In this document: positions 1 through 5,470 of the stretch, piece by piece
Position numbering within the stretch: position 1 is the first letter of the stretch
How the letters are laid out: each line of letters starts with the position of its first letter
NCBI GenBank assembly: GCA_030040695.1
Contig: JASHTE010000063.1
Coordinates: 1 to 5,564, forward strand
Length of the DNA stretch: 5,564 nt
Reading direction: 5' to 3'
DNA from: Vulcanimicrobiota bacterium
GTDB lineage: Bacteria > Vulcanimicrobiota > Vulcanimicrobiia > Vulcanimicrobiales > Vulcanimicrobiaceae
The notes under the pieces: generated by a model
The model's database searches: none
What the model saw: the letters and a program-made list of their open reading frames with translations, nothing else
Told to the model about the DNA's origin: nothing
Program-made: the position numbers and the translations under genes

Positions 1-737
1 GCGTCGGATTCGACATATTTGCGATACTCGTCGAAAGTCGTTGCGCCGATGCACTGGAGATCGCCGCGCGCGAGCTCCGGCTTGATCATCGAGCTCAAGT
101 CGAGCGCGCCTTCGGCCGCGCCCGCACCGACGAGCGTGTGCATCTCGTCGATGAAGAGAATAACGTCGCGCGCGCTACGTCGCACTTCGTCCAAGATACG
201 CTTCACGCGGCCTTCGAACTCGCCGCGGTATTTCGTTCCCGCGACGAGCGGGCCGAGCGAGAGCGCGAGCACACGCTTCCCACGCAGCGCCTGCGGAACG
301 CGTCCGGCGACGATGCGCTGCGCGAGCCCTTCGACGATCGCCGTCTTGCCGACGCCGGGCTCGCCGACGAGAACGGGGTTGTTCTTGCTGCGCCGCGCGA
401 GAATCGAGATAATCCGCTCGATCTCGTCGTCGCGGCCGATGACGGGGTCGAGCTTGCCTTCGCGTCCGAGCTCGGTGAGATCGCGCGAGAAGGCGGCGAG
501 CGTCGGCGTCGCGCCGCGCAGGCGTCGCGTGAACTCATCGACGGGGCCGCCTGAGCCTTCGCGGCGGAGACGATCGGCAAGAATCGCGCTGCCCGCAAGG
601 AGACCGGCGGCGGCGAGCGTCGCGCCGAGCAGCGGGAGTGCCGTGCTGCGTCGCGCGCACGTCGCGCAGAGTCGCTTCTCACCGTCGAAGGCGATCGCCG
701 GGCGCGATCCGCAGGCCTCGCAGGTGACGTTCGTCAT
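1..737 (-). CDS. Clp/Hsp100-type AAA+ ATPase with N-terminal zinc ribbon and membrane helix (partial, 3' end missing)
   Basis: The visible 245 residues are the N-terminal part of a ClpC/ClpE/ClpB-like unfoldase, a family that uses ATP to unfold proteins, often for ClpP. The order is a four-cysteine zinc ribbon (C6xxC9, C24xxC27), a hydrophobic Ala/Leu-rich segment at about 32-54 that looks like a membrane helix, a short Gly-rich linker, then the first AAA+ domain. In that domain I see the entry motif LDPVIGR (96-102), Walker A GEPGVGKT (125-132), pore-loop KYRGEFE (169-175), Walker B ILFIDE (193-198) and sensor-1 GATT (231-234). There is no Clp-N repeat domain. The ATG lies in frame three bases after the stop of the SIMPL gene, so translation is probably coupled; AGGAG abuts the ATG, too close for a standard ribosome site. 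The ORF is open at the left edge, so D2 and any ClpP-binding loop cannot be seen. Bacillota ClpE also begins with a zinc finger, but the added helix is unusual. The AAA+ assignment is firm; the ClpC, ClpE or ClpB subtype is not. Confidence 0.93.
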   Translation of the reverse strand, partial: MTNVTCEACGSRPAIAFDGEKRLCATCARRSTALPLLGATLAAAGLLAGSAILADRLRREGSGGPVDEFTRRLRGATPTLAAFSRDLTELGREGKLDPVIGRDDEIERIISILARRSKNNPVLVGEPGVGKTAIVEGLAQRIVAGRVPQALRGKRVLALSLGPLVAGTKYRGEFEGRVKRILDEVRRSARDVILFIDEMHTLVGAGAAEGALDLSSMIKPELARGDLQCIGATTFDEYRKYVESD

Positions 738-740
738 CTC

Positions 741-1430
741 CTACGGCTTCGCGAGGTAGATGATGGTTACCGTCTGGGAGACTGTCGTGTTACCCGTGTC
801 GAGCTGCGTCGGCACGCGTATCTGACTGTAGGCCGCGTAGAGCTGCCCGGCCGTTCCCGTGGCCTGAGGGATCGCTACGTCTCCAACCTGCACGCGAGAG
901 ACCGCGACGATGTGGAGATGTGCGGCGGACGCAACGGCTGTGGCCTTTGCGGCGGCATCCTCGACGGCGCGTTGGAGCGCCTCTTGATTCGCCGCATCGC
1001 CATTCGCGAGACCGAAGTAGACGCCGATGTTCGTGGCGCCGGCCTGGCTGGCGGCGTCGATGACGCTCCCGGCAAGGCTGAGCCGGTGCACCTCGACGTT
1101 GAACATGCGGTCGACGGTATAGCCCGAACGGGAATTCGGCGGCGCAGTATAGCTCACGTTGTACCACGTGAGAGTGATGTCGCTGCGCGGGATGCCCACT
1201 GCGACAACAGCACTTGCGAGGCGACCGTATTCTTCTGAGTTCGCACTGACAGCGACGCTTGCCGAGTGCCCGTCGTACGTCTCCACCGTCGCGGTGACGT
1301 AGGCGATGTCGGGCGGGAGCGTGACCGTTCCGGTTCCCATCACCGTGATTTGTGTCGTGTCGGCGGCGGAGGCGGCGACGGGGTAAAGAAGGAGCAGCGT
1401 GGCCAGGATGGCAGAAAGGGAAGCAGGCAT
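741..1430 (-). CDS. Secreted SIMPL (DUF541) domain protein
   Basis: The 229-residue product matches the SIMPL/DUF541 family (BP26/Omp28-like periplasmic or surface proteins; biochemical role poorly known, some linked to oxidative stress). Residues 1-23 form a signal peptide with a Leu-rich core and an ASAA end, so the mature protein begins near A23 or D24. Family features are the opening [18 protein letters not shown] (28-45), the middle part with VGIPRSDI (78-85) and the aromatic [12 protein letters not shown] (103-114), the [19 protein letters not shown] stretch (121-139), and the Ala-rich helix [18 protein letters not shown] (150-167). I chose the ATG at 1430 because it begins the signal peptide and has a weak purine-rich site (AGAAAG) just upstream. 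The signal n-region lacks Lys or Arg, so the in-frame ATG at 1463, which adds one of each, is a possible alternative but has no visible ribosome site. The gene is first in an operon with the AAA+ ATPase. Its start overlaps that of the divergent GlsB-like gene. Confidence 0.9.
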   Translation of the reverse strand: MPASLSAILATLLLLYPVAASAADTTQITVMGTGTVTLPPDIAYVTATVETYDGHSASVAVSANSEEYGRLASAVVAVGIPRSDITLTWYNVSYTAPPNSRSGYTVDRMFNVEVHRLSLAGSVIDAASQAGATNIGVYFGLANGDAANQEALQRAVEDAAAKATAVASAAHLHIVAVSRVQVGDVAIPQATGTAGQLYAAYSQIRVPTQLDTGNTTVSQTVTIIYLAKP

Positions 1431-1695
1431 GGATATTCTTTCTTGGATCGTCTTCGGATTCATCGTCGGCGCCATCGCAAAGTGGATTGTGCCGGGTGCG
1501 GTCCCGCTGGGGTGCCTCGGCGACATCGTCATCGGGGTCGTCGGCGCCTTCATCGGCGGCTGGATCTTTCGCCTTTTCGGCCACGAGGGTGTGACGGGGT
1601 TTTGGAACTGGCATAGCTGGCTCTGCGCGATCATCGGCGCGGTTGTCTTGCTCTGGGCGGCGCGCATCCTCGCCGGCAGGCGCCACGTAACGTAG
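1429..1695 (+). CDS. GlsB/YeaQ/YmgE-family small membrane protein
   Basis: This 88-residue hydrophobic protein belongs to the transglycosylase-associated / GlsB-YeaQ-YmgE family of small three-helix inner-membrane proteins, often stress-induced and of unclear function. The opening [23 protein letters not shown] resembles E. coli YeaQ closely. Helices lie at about 3-21, 29-50 and 62-82, with the family Gly-rich GVVGAFIGGWI (36-46) in helix 2 and a basic tail (GRR, 83-85). The ATG at 1429 is preferred over the GTG at 1399 and ATG at 1408 because homologues begin here and AAGGG (1416-1420) sits eight bases upstream. It heads a run of three plus-strand genes, 20 bases before the ferredoxin. Its leader must lie inside the antisense SIMPL coding region, because the two genes have no bases between them. 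Confidence 0.9.
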   Translation: MDILSWIVFGFIVGAIAKWIVPGAVPLGCLGDIVIGVVGAFIGGWIFRLFGHEGVTGFWNWHSWLCAIIGAVVLLWAARILAGRRHVT

Positions 1696-1715
1696 GGCCT
1701 AAGTAGAAGAGACGC

Positions 1716-1967
1716 ATGGCGTACATCATCACCGAACCGTGCATCGGAACCAAGGACAAGTCGTGCATCGACGTCTGTCCGGTGGATTGCATTCACGGCA
1801 AGGATGAGGACGAGATGCTCTACATCGACCCCGAAGTCTGCATCGACTGCGGCGCCTGTGTCTCCGCGTGTCCGGTGGAGGCCATCTTCGCCGACTCCGA
1901 CGTCCCGGAGAAGTGGCAGAACTACATCGCCGTCAACGCAGACTACTTCAAGAAGACCGAGGCATGA
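1716..1967 (+). CDS. fdxA: Seven-iron ferredoxin, [3Fe-4S][4Fe-4S] type
   Basis: The 83-residue product is a small soluble electron carrier of the bacterial 7Fe ferredoxin class (Thermus/Bacillus-like). The first motif, CIGTKDKSCIDVCPVDC, gives C9, C17, C21 and C25. It has Gly-Thr where a conventional 8Fe ferredoxin has its second cysteine, the sign of a [3Fe-4S] cluster. The second motif, CIDCGACVSACP, gives C42, C45, C48 and C52. By analogy with Azotobacter FdI, C9, C17 and C52 would bind the 3Fe cluster and C21, C42, C45 and C48 the 4Fe cluster. The tail (VPEKWQNYIAVNADYF) is the usual C-terminal part. Length is normal for the short form of the family. The ribosome site is weak (AAGAG, 1707-1711, four bases from the ATG). 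The stop overlaps the start of the next gene as ATGA. No partner oxidoreductase is in the window, so the electron donor and acceptor are unknown. Confidence 0.96.
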   Translation: MAYIITEPCIGTKDKSCIDVCPVDCIHGKDEDEMLYIDPEVCIDCGACVSACPVEAIFADSDVPEKWQNYIAVNADYFKKTEA

Positions 1968-2542
1968 AGAGAGCTGCGCTGACGGGAGTACTGGCGAGCT
2001 TGTGCTGTGTGGCGCTTCCCTCGTCCTTCGTCTCAGCTCACACCGTGAGCTTCGCTCAGGATGACATTACTTCGCTCGGGATGACAAATGTCGTCGCGCA
2101 GGCGATGCCGACGGAGACGCCCGCCTCCTCGTTCATGCCGCTGGCAACGCCTTCACCGCGCGTCGGGCCGGCGGTCGCCGTCGACAACGTGCTCGCGCAG
2201 GCGAGCGAGTACGACGGCAAACCCGTACAAGCGACGGGCGTCGCGCTCAACGTTCGCACCGACGACACAGCGCACGGCCCCGTGCTGCAGTTCGATCTCT
2301 GCGGTCATCACTGCATTCACGTGCTCGACGCCGAGAATCCGTCGATTACGGACAACGCCACCGCGACGATTACCGGCGTCTTTCACAAGCACTTCGAGCA
2401 CGGCAGGTTCTCGCAGGACGACATCATGCTCATCATGCCGAACGCGCCGAGCGACGACACCTTCGACTGGCAGCGCCAGCTCAACCGTCGCTTCCCGGGC
2501 GTCCCACAACCCGAACCAGAAGACACCTCTCAGCCATCCTGA
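1964..2542 (+). CDS. Secreted His/Cys-rich protein, possible OB-fold
   Basis: I do not recognise this 192-residue protein as a named family. Residues 1-25 form a clear signal peptide (MKR, hydrophobic core, SFVSA end), so the product is probably exported. A low-complexity Pro/Ser/Thr/Ala linker (about 27-70) leads to a compact domain at about 71-160, with the pattern DGKPVQATGVALNV, VLQFDLCGHHCIHVLD and ATATITGVF. That alternation of short strands resembles an OB-fold; this is inference. C113, H115, H116, C117 and H119, together with H141, H143 and H146, could make a metal site. The tail is Pro/Glu-rich. The ATG at 1964 is chosen over the GTG at 1868 because it starts the signal peptide and overlaps the ferredoxin stop as ATGA, so translation is probably coupled. 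Two REP-like half-repeats are translated at about residues 29-41. Pairing with a ferredoxin suggests, but does not show, a redox or metal role. Confidence 0.8.
   Translation: MKRAALTGVLASLCCVALPSSFVSAHTVSFAQDDITSLGMTNVVAQAMPTETPASSFMPLATPSPRVGPAVAVDNVLAQASEYDGKPVQATGVALNVRTDDTAHGPVLQFDLCGHHCIHVLDAENPSITDNATATITGVFHKHFEHGRFSQDDIMLIMPNAPSDDTFDWQRQLNRRFPGVPQPEPEDTSQPS
2051..2086 (-). repeat. Two tandem REP-like half-elements inside a coding region
   Basis: TTCGCTCAGGATGACA (2051-2066) recurs as TTCGCTCGGGATGACA (2071-2086), 15 of 16 bases the same, with a period of 20. On the minus strand this reads as TGTCATCC[T/C]GAGCGAA, one arm of the palindromic element seen at 2577-2620. Because the period is not a multiple of three, the copies are read in different frames by the gene at 1964. 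Each copy lacks the opposite arm. Confidence 0.75.
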
Positions 2543-2662
2543 AGTAATTTCGCTCAGGCCGAGGAGCCGAGTGGGTGATCCTTCGGCTTCGCGCCTTTCG
2601 GCGCTACGCTCAGGATGACAGCAGCGGATGACGAGCCCGAGGCGACAACGGCATGAGCGAAA
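2543..2662. other. Intergenic region between convergent genes, filled by repeat sequence
   Basis: The stop codons of the secreted protein gene (plus) and the methyltransferase gene (minus) face each other across 120 bases. The space holds one complete REP-like palindrome framed by a long-spaced inverted repeat, and I see no ORF of interest. No T-run follows the hairpins, so there is no classical intrinsic terminator, although the folded repeats could help end transcription from either side. Confidence 0.7.
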
Positions 2663-2665
2663 TTA
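2545..2665. repeat. 17-base inverted repeats framing a 121-bp segment
   Basis: TAATTTCGCTCAGGCCG at 2545-2561 is repeated in inverse at 2649-2665 with a single mismatch (16 of 17). The outer 12 bases, TAATTTCGCTCA and TGAGCGAAATTA, match exactly. The right copy supplies the TAA stop of the methyltransferase gene, and the left copy begins two bases after the stop of the secreted protein gene. This could be a small non-autonomous element or a chance pairing of two related REP-like half-arms; I see no target-site duplication. Confidence 0.6.
2577..2620. repeat. REP-like palindromic element, copy 1
   Basis: The segment folds as an outer stem ATCCT (2578-2582) with AGGAT (2612-2616) and an inner hairpin GCGCC (2591-2595), loop TTTC, GGCGC (2600-2604). 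The end GCGCTACGCTCAGGATGACA (2601-2620) matches the copy at 5500-5519, read on the minus strand, at 18 of 20 bases. Palindromes of the form TCATCCTGAGC...GAAGGA are, from memory, dispersed in many bacterial genomes. Confidence 0.75.
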
Positions 2666-3493
2666 GGCCCAGGAGATCGCGAAGGTCGTCGTAGGTTGTG
2701 CTACGACGATATCCGCATGCTCGAGCAGCTCTGCTGACGCGTCGCTCGTCGGCACGGCGAGGATCTCGCGAATGGAGCGCGGGCGTCCGCCGTAACGCGC
2801 GCTCGGCGAGCGCGCGAAGATGTTCTGCCGGGTTGTTTCCCGTTCGCCGCGTAGCGGCACGAAGAGGCAGTTGACGATGCCGATACTGTGCATCGCGTCG
2901 TCGGTGCGCTCGAATCCTACGGCGTACTCGCCCGCGACGCCGATATCGACCGGCACGACGATGCGCCCGCCGTCGCGCAACTGATCCCACCACGCCTGCG
3001 TGATGTCGGTTGCGCGGGCGGAGACGATGATGCGATCGTACGGCGCATCCGGTGCGTAGCCGGCGTGGCCATCGCCGAGAACGACGCGCACGCGCTCGTA
3101 GCCGCAGGAGGCGAGTGTCATCCGGGCGCGCTCGACGAGATCTGCTTCCACTTCGATCGTGACGACGAGCCCTTCGTCACCGGCGAGCTCGGCGAGCAGT
3201 GCAGCGTTGTAGCCACTGCCGGTGCCAATTTCCAGGACGCGGTCACCACGCTCGACGTGCGCGAGCTCGAGCATGCGCCCGAGCATCGAGGGCTGTGAGA
3301 TGGAGGCGAGCGTCTCGCCGCCTGCGGATTTTATCGAGATCGCGCGATCGGCGTAGGCCTCTTCGAGGGGCACTTCGGGAACGAAGCAATGGCGCGGCAC
3401 GGCCGCAAAAGCGTGCGCAATCGCCGGCTCTTCCGCGGCACCGCTGCGTTGCAGCTCCGCGACGAGCGTCTGGCGCAGACGTGCGTCGTCCAT
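2663..3493 (-). CDS. Protein-L-isoaspartate O-methyltransferase-like SAM methyltransferase with C-terminal extension
   Basis: The 276-residue product has the PCMT fold: an N-terminal helix region with VPRHCFVPE (32-40), the substrate-loop motif SISQP (64-68), SAM motif I VLEIGTGSGYNAALL (86-100), the acidic end of strand 2 (TIEVE, 112-116), GDGHAGYAPDAPYDRIIV (140-157) and GGRIVVPV (175-182). PCMT enzymes methylate abnormal L-isoaspartate so that aged proteins can be repaired. This one is about 60 residues longer than the classical enzyme. Its part after motif II (AWWDQLRDGG, 167-176; a hydrophobic stretch ending CLFVPLRGE, 209-217) is closer to the actinobacterial FxLD-type PCMT-like methyltransferases, so the substrate may be a peptide or protein other than generic isoaspartate. 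GAAGG lies seven bases before the ATG at 3493, which fixes the start. It stands alone on its strand, diverging from the zinc-ribbon gene across 61 bases. Confidence 0.88.
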   Translation of the reverse strand: MDDARLRQTLVAELQRSGAAEEPAIAHAFAAVPRHCFVPEVPLEEAYADRAISIKSAGGETLASISQPSMLGRMLELAHVERGDRVLEIGTGSGYNAALLAELAGDEGLVVTIEVEADLVERARMTLASCGYERVRVVLGDGHAGYAPDAPYDRIIVSARATDITQAWWDQLRDGGRIVVPVDIGVAGEYAVGFERTDDAMHSIGIVNCLFVPLRGERETTRQNIFARSPSARYGGRPRSIREILAVPTSDASAELLEHADIVVAQPTTTFAISWA

Positions 3494-3500
3494 CGCTGTG

Positions 3501-3505
3501 CCTTC
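3501..3505 (-). promoter_or_regulatory. Ribosome binding site of the methyltransferase gene
   Basis: On the minus strand GAAGG stands seven bases before the ATG at 3493. It supports that start for the methyltransferase. Confidence 0.6.
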
Positions 3506-3541
3506 GGCGGAGCACGACGAGGGCCTCGCTCACGAGCATGC

Positions 3542-3547
3542 GAAGGA
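3542..3547 (+). promoter_or_regulatory. Ribosome binding site of the zinc-ribbon gene
   Basis: GAAGGA stands seven bases before the ATG at 3555. It decides the start in favour of this ATG over the in-frame GTG at 3498, whose extra 19 residues are charged and look non-coding. Confidence 0.7.
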
Positions 3548-3554
3548 CGCGGCT

Positions 3555-3782
3555 ATGGCCGACTCTTGGCTCCAATATGGCTTCGCATGGGCACCGTGGC
3601 TCATCTTCGCGCTCATCGTGCTCTCGGCGTATCTGTTGACACGCTCGCACGAAAAAGCAGCTGCGCCCGCCGTTCAGACCTACGCCTGCTCGCAATGCGG
3701 CCGGCGCGGTCGCCCGGAGCAGATGGTGCAAGTCGTTCACGAGGGAGCCGTGAGCTGGCAGTGCACTCAGTGCGCGGGCTGA
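3555..3782 (+). CDS. Small membrane-anchored zinc-ribbon protein
   Basis: This 75-residue protein belongs to no family I can name. It has one membrane helix at about 10-28, rich in Trp/Leu/Ile, then a short linker and a zinc ribbon C45xxC48 ... C70xxC73, with 21 residues between the two pairs. By the positive-inside rule the basic stretch after the helix (R30, H32, K34) puts the ribbon in the cytoplasm. It could act as an adaptor or nucleic-acid or protein-binding module at the membrane; this is inference. The start is supported by GAAGGA seven bases upstream. The last 16 bases, including the codon for the fourth cysteine, overlap the 3' end of the opposite-strand membrane protein gene. Confidence 0.75.
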   Translation: MADSWLQYGFAWAPWLIFALIVLSAYLLTRSHEKAAAPAVQTYACSQCGRRGRPEQMVQVVHEGAVSWQCTQCAG

Positions 3783-5470
3783 AGCTTGAGCTCCGCGACC
3801 TCGCGTTCGAGCTCTTTCATCCGTAAGCGATCGTAGGCTGTGCCGGCGGCGTCGGCGAGGCGCTCGATGAGCGCGATTTCATCGCCGTCGAGCTCGGTGC
3901 CGTTTCGATGCGCACCATAGAAGACGACAGCGTCGAGATCGTCGTGCGAGAAGACGGGGACGGCTATTGCAGCCTCGACACCCGCGTCGGCGAACGTCTT
4001 CGGCCTCCAAAAGTGATTGCGCACGGTCAACGCGCGGCGCTCCGCGCTCACGTAGGCGCAGATCGCCTCCGCGGGCTCTAGACGCAGGCCGACGAGCTCG
4101 CGCTGCGTGGCGTTGACGACTTCGAGCGCGTCGGTCGTCAGGCGGCGCGCGAGCGCACCGAACTGGAGATCGAAAGCGCGCGCCGGCTCCTCGATGAGCA
4201 TGCTGCTGACACCCGATGCTTGCGTTGCGTGGCGCAACGACTGCGTGACGAGCTCGACGTGCTTCTCCGCGATGTGCCGTCGCCGGAAGACGACGCCGTC
4301 GACGAACCGGTCGATACGGCCGTGCATCGAGTTCAAGAAGAAGCCGATGACGAGTGCGACGACGACATCGGCGATGAGGCCACCGTTGCTCTGGGAGAGC
4401 ACGTGCGAGAAGAAGAGGTCGACGAGCGCGAAGATGCCGACGACGATGCCGGAGAGCAGAGTGTAGACGAGCGTTCTGCCGAGCACGACGTTGACGTCGA
4501 TGATGCGATGGCGAAGCACCGCATACCCCGTCGAGGCGGTGATGAAGAATACGTACGCTGCCAGGCAGATCGAATATGCGAAGTAGGAGACGAAGACGAA
4601 CAGCCAGACGTTGAGCAAGAACGCGATGCCGCCGGCCGTGAAGCCGACGAGCACCCAGCGGATCCTCTGGCGCACGTCGCGAGCGCTACCGAGATAGGTT
4701 GCAAGCAGCAAGAGCGGCGCCAGCACCGCCGGAATCGTAGCGAGCCACTGCCCAACGGCTCCGTACGGGCTCACCAGTTGTAACGCGGTCGTGCTGCCGG
4801 CTGTAATGGCGAGCGTGCCGGCGACCTCAAAGACTGCAACCGCAGCGGCGAGTGCGTAGGCGGCCCAGAGCGCCGAACGGCGCCAGCCCGGAAGCGGATC
4901 GGGCTGCAGCAAGTAGAGCGCAAAGATCGGCGCGACGAACGGGATGGCGTTCTCCCACGCCATGTCGAATGCGTTCGCCGCTACCTGTAGCCACGTCGGC
5001 CCGACCTCGGTGAAGATGTTGTTCGGCGTCCAACCGTAGAGGGAAAGCGTGAAGAAGGCCCACGTCGCGTGCGTGGGGCGCAGGAGCACGAGTGACGCCG
5101 CCGCGATAAGCCAAAGCAGCGCAAGGAGACAGCGCAGGATGACGACGGTGCCGTCTTGCGCGGGTTCGGGAATCGTCTTGACGACAAACGCTGTCGGATG
5201 CCCGTCGCGATAGTAAGAGAAGAGGCAGACTTCCCCTGGATCCGGCTGCCAACAGTCGGCATTGCGAAGGATGCGCATCCTGCTCGTCACCGGCGTGCCT
5301 TGAAGATCGAGGCGAGGGAAGACCGTCGTTTGCAACTCAGTGGATGCAGTCGACGCGGAGCCTCCCGAAGTGCCGATGGGGTGGCCAAATGCGCGTCGCA
5401 AGTCCGGCGCCCACATCGAGACGCTGAGACAGCAGAGAAGAAAGACGACGGCAACCCGCACGCTCTTCAC
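3767..5470 (-). CDS. Polytopic membrane sensor-like protein with GAF-like domain, no visible output domain
   Basis: The 567-residue product has a first helix at about 4-20, an extracytoplasmic loop of about 85 residues with C73 and C82, and then about nine more helices between 109 and 380. Next comes the linker GRIDRFVDGVVFRRRH (384-399), a GAF-like domain at about 412-547 and a short coiled coil (MKELEREVAELKL, 551-563). The stretch YAVLRHRIIDVNVVLGRTLVY (316-336), with the following helices and the RxDRFVDxVxFRRR linker, is the same arrangement found in 7TM-GAF sensor histidine kinases of Acidobacteriota, Chloroflexota and others. Here the protein stops after the coiled coil, with no HisKA/HATPase, GGDEF, PP2C or HD domain. 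It may pass a signal to a separate partner or act as a decoy subunit. The start is GTG with no clear ribosome site, chosen because it supplies the Lys/Arg before helix 1; an ATG at residue 19 would lose that helix. A REP-like repeat ends about 29 bases upstream. Confidence 0.82.
   Translation of the reverse strand: MKSVRVAVVFLLCCLSVSMWAPDLRRAFGHPIGTSGGSASTASTELQTTVFPRLDLQGTPVTSRMRILRNADCWQPDPGEVCLFSYYRDGHPTAFVVKTIPEPAQDGTVVILRCLLALLWLIAAASLVLLRPTHATWAFFTLSLYGWTPNNIFTEVGPTWLQVAANAFDMAWENAIPFVAPIFALYLLQPDPLPGWRRSALWAAYALAAAVAVFEVAGTLAITAGSTTALQLVSPYGAVGQWLATIPAVLAPLLLLATYLGSARDVRQRIRWVLVGFTAGGIAFLLNVWLFVFVSYFAYSICLAAYVFFITASTGYAVLRHRIIDVNVVLGRTLVYTLLSGIVVGIFALVDLFFSHVLSQSNGGLIADVVVALVIGFFLNSMHGRIDRFVDGVVFRRRHIAEKHVELVTQSLRHATQASGVSSMLIEEPARAFDLQFGALARRLTTDALEVVNATQRELVGLRLEPAEAICAYVSAERRALTVRNHFWRPKTFADAGVEAAIAVPVFSHDDLDAVVFYGAHRNGTELDGDEIALIERLADAAGTAYDRLRMKELEREVAELKLQPAH

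Noticed and set aside
19..759. Long plus-strand ORF opposite the AAA+ ATPase gene
   Set aside because: It is the exact complement of the ATPase reading frame in a GC-rich gene. Its Arg/Ser/Pro-rich product has no motifs, while the minus strand shows every AAA+ motif in order.
790..1686. Minus-strand 298-residue ORF overlapping the SIMPL gene
   Set aside because: Its product is a run of Arg, His and Asp with no domain and is out of frame with the clear SIMPL sequence. It is a GC-driven shadow.
1431..1796. Extension of the SIMPL ORF upstream to 1796
   Set aside because: The extra residues are antisense to the GlsB-like gene, look non-coding and come before a clear signal peptide.
1868..1963. 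GTG-initiated N-terminal extension of the secreted protein
   Set aside because: It would be read through the ferredoxin gene in another frame and would bury the signal peptide. The ATGA overlap at 1964 is a better start.
2051..2086. Tandem repeat as a CRISPR remnant
   Set aside because: There are only two copies, the 4-base spacer is far too short, and the repeat matches the dispersed palindrome family.
2591..2604. Hairpin as an intrinsic terminator
   Set aside because: The stem is only five pairs and no T-run follows on either strand. It belongs to the REP-like element.
3494..3554. Bidirectional promoter between the methyltransferase and zinc-ribbon genes
   Set aside because: I looked for -35/-10 pairs on both strands and found none I could defend. 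Only the two ribosome sites are clear.
4220..4783. Acidic 187-residue plus-strand ORF opposite the membrane sensor
   Set aside because: The Asp/Glu/Val/Arg-rich product is what the antisense of hydrophobic GC-rich codons gives, and there is no motif or ribosome site.
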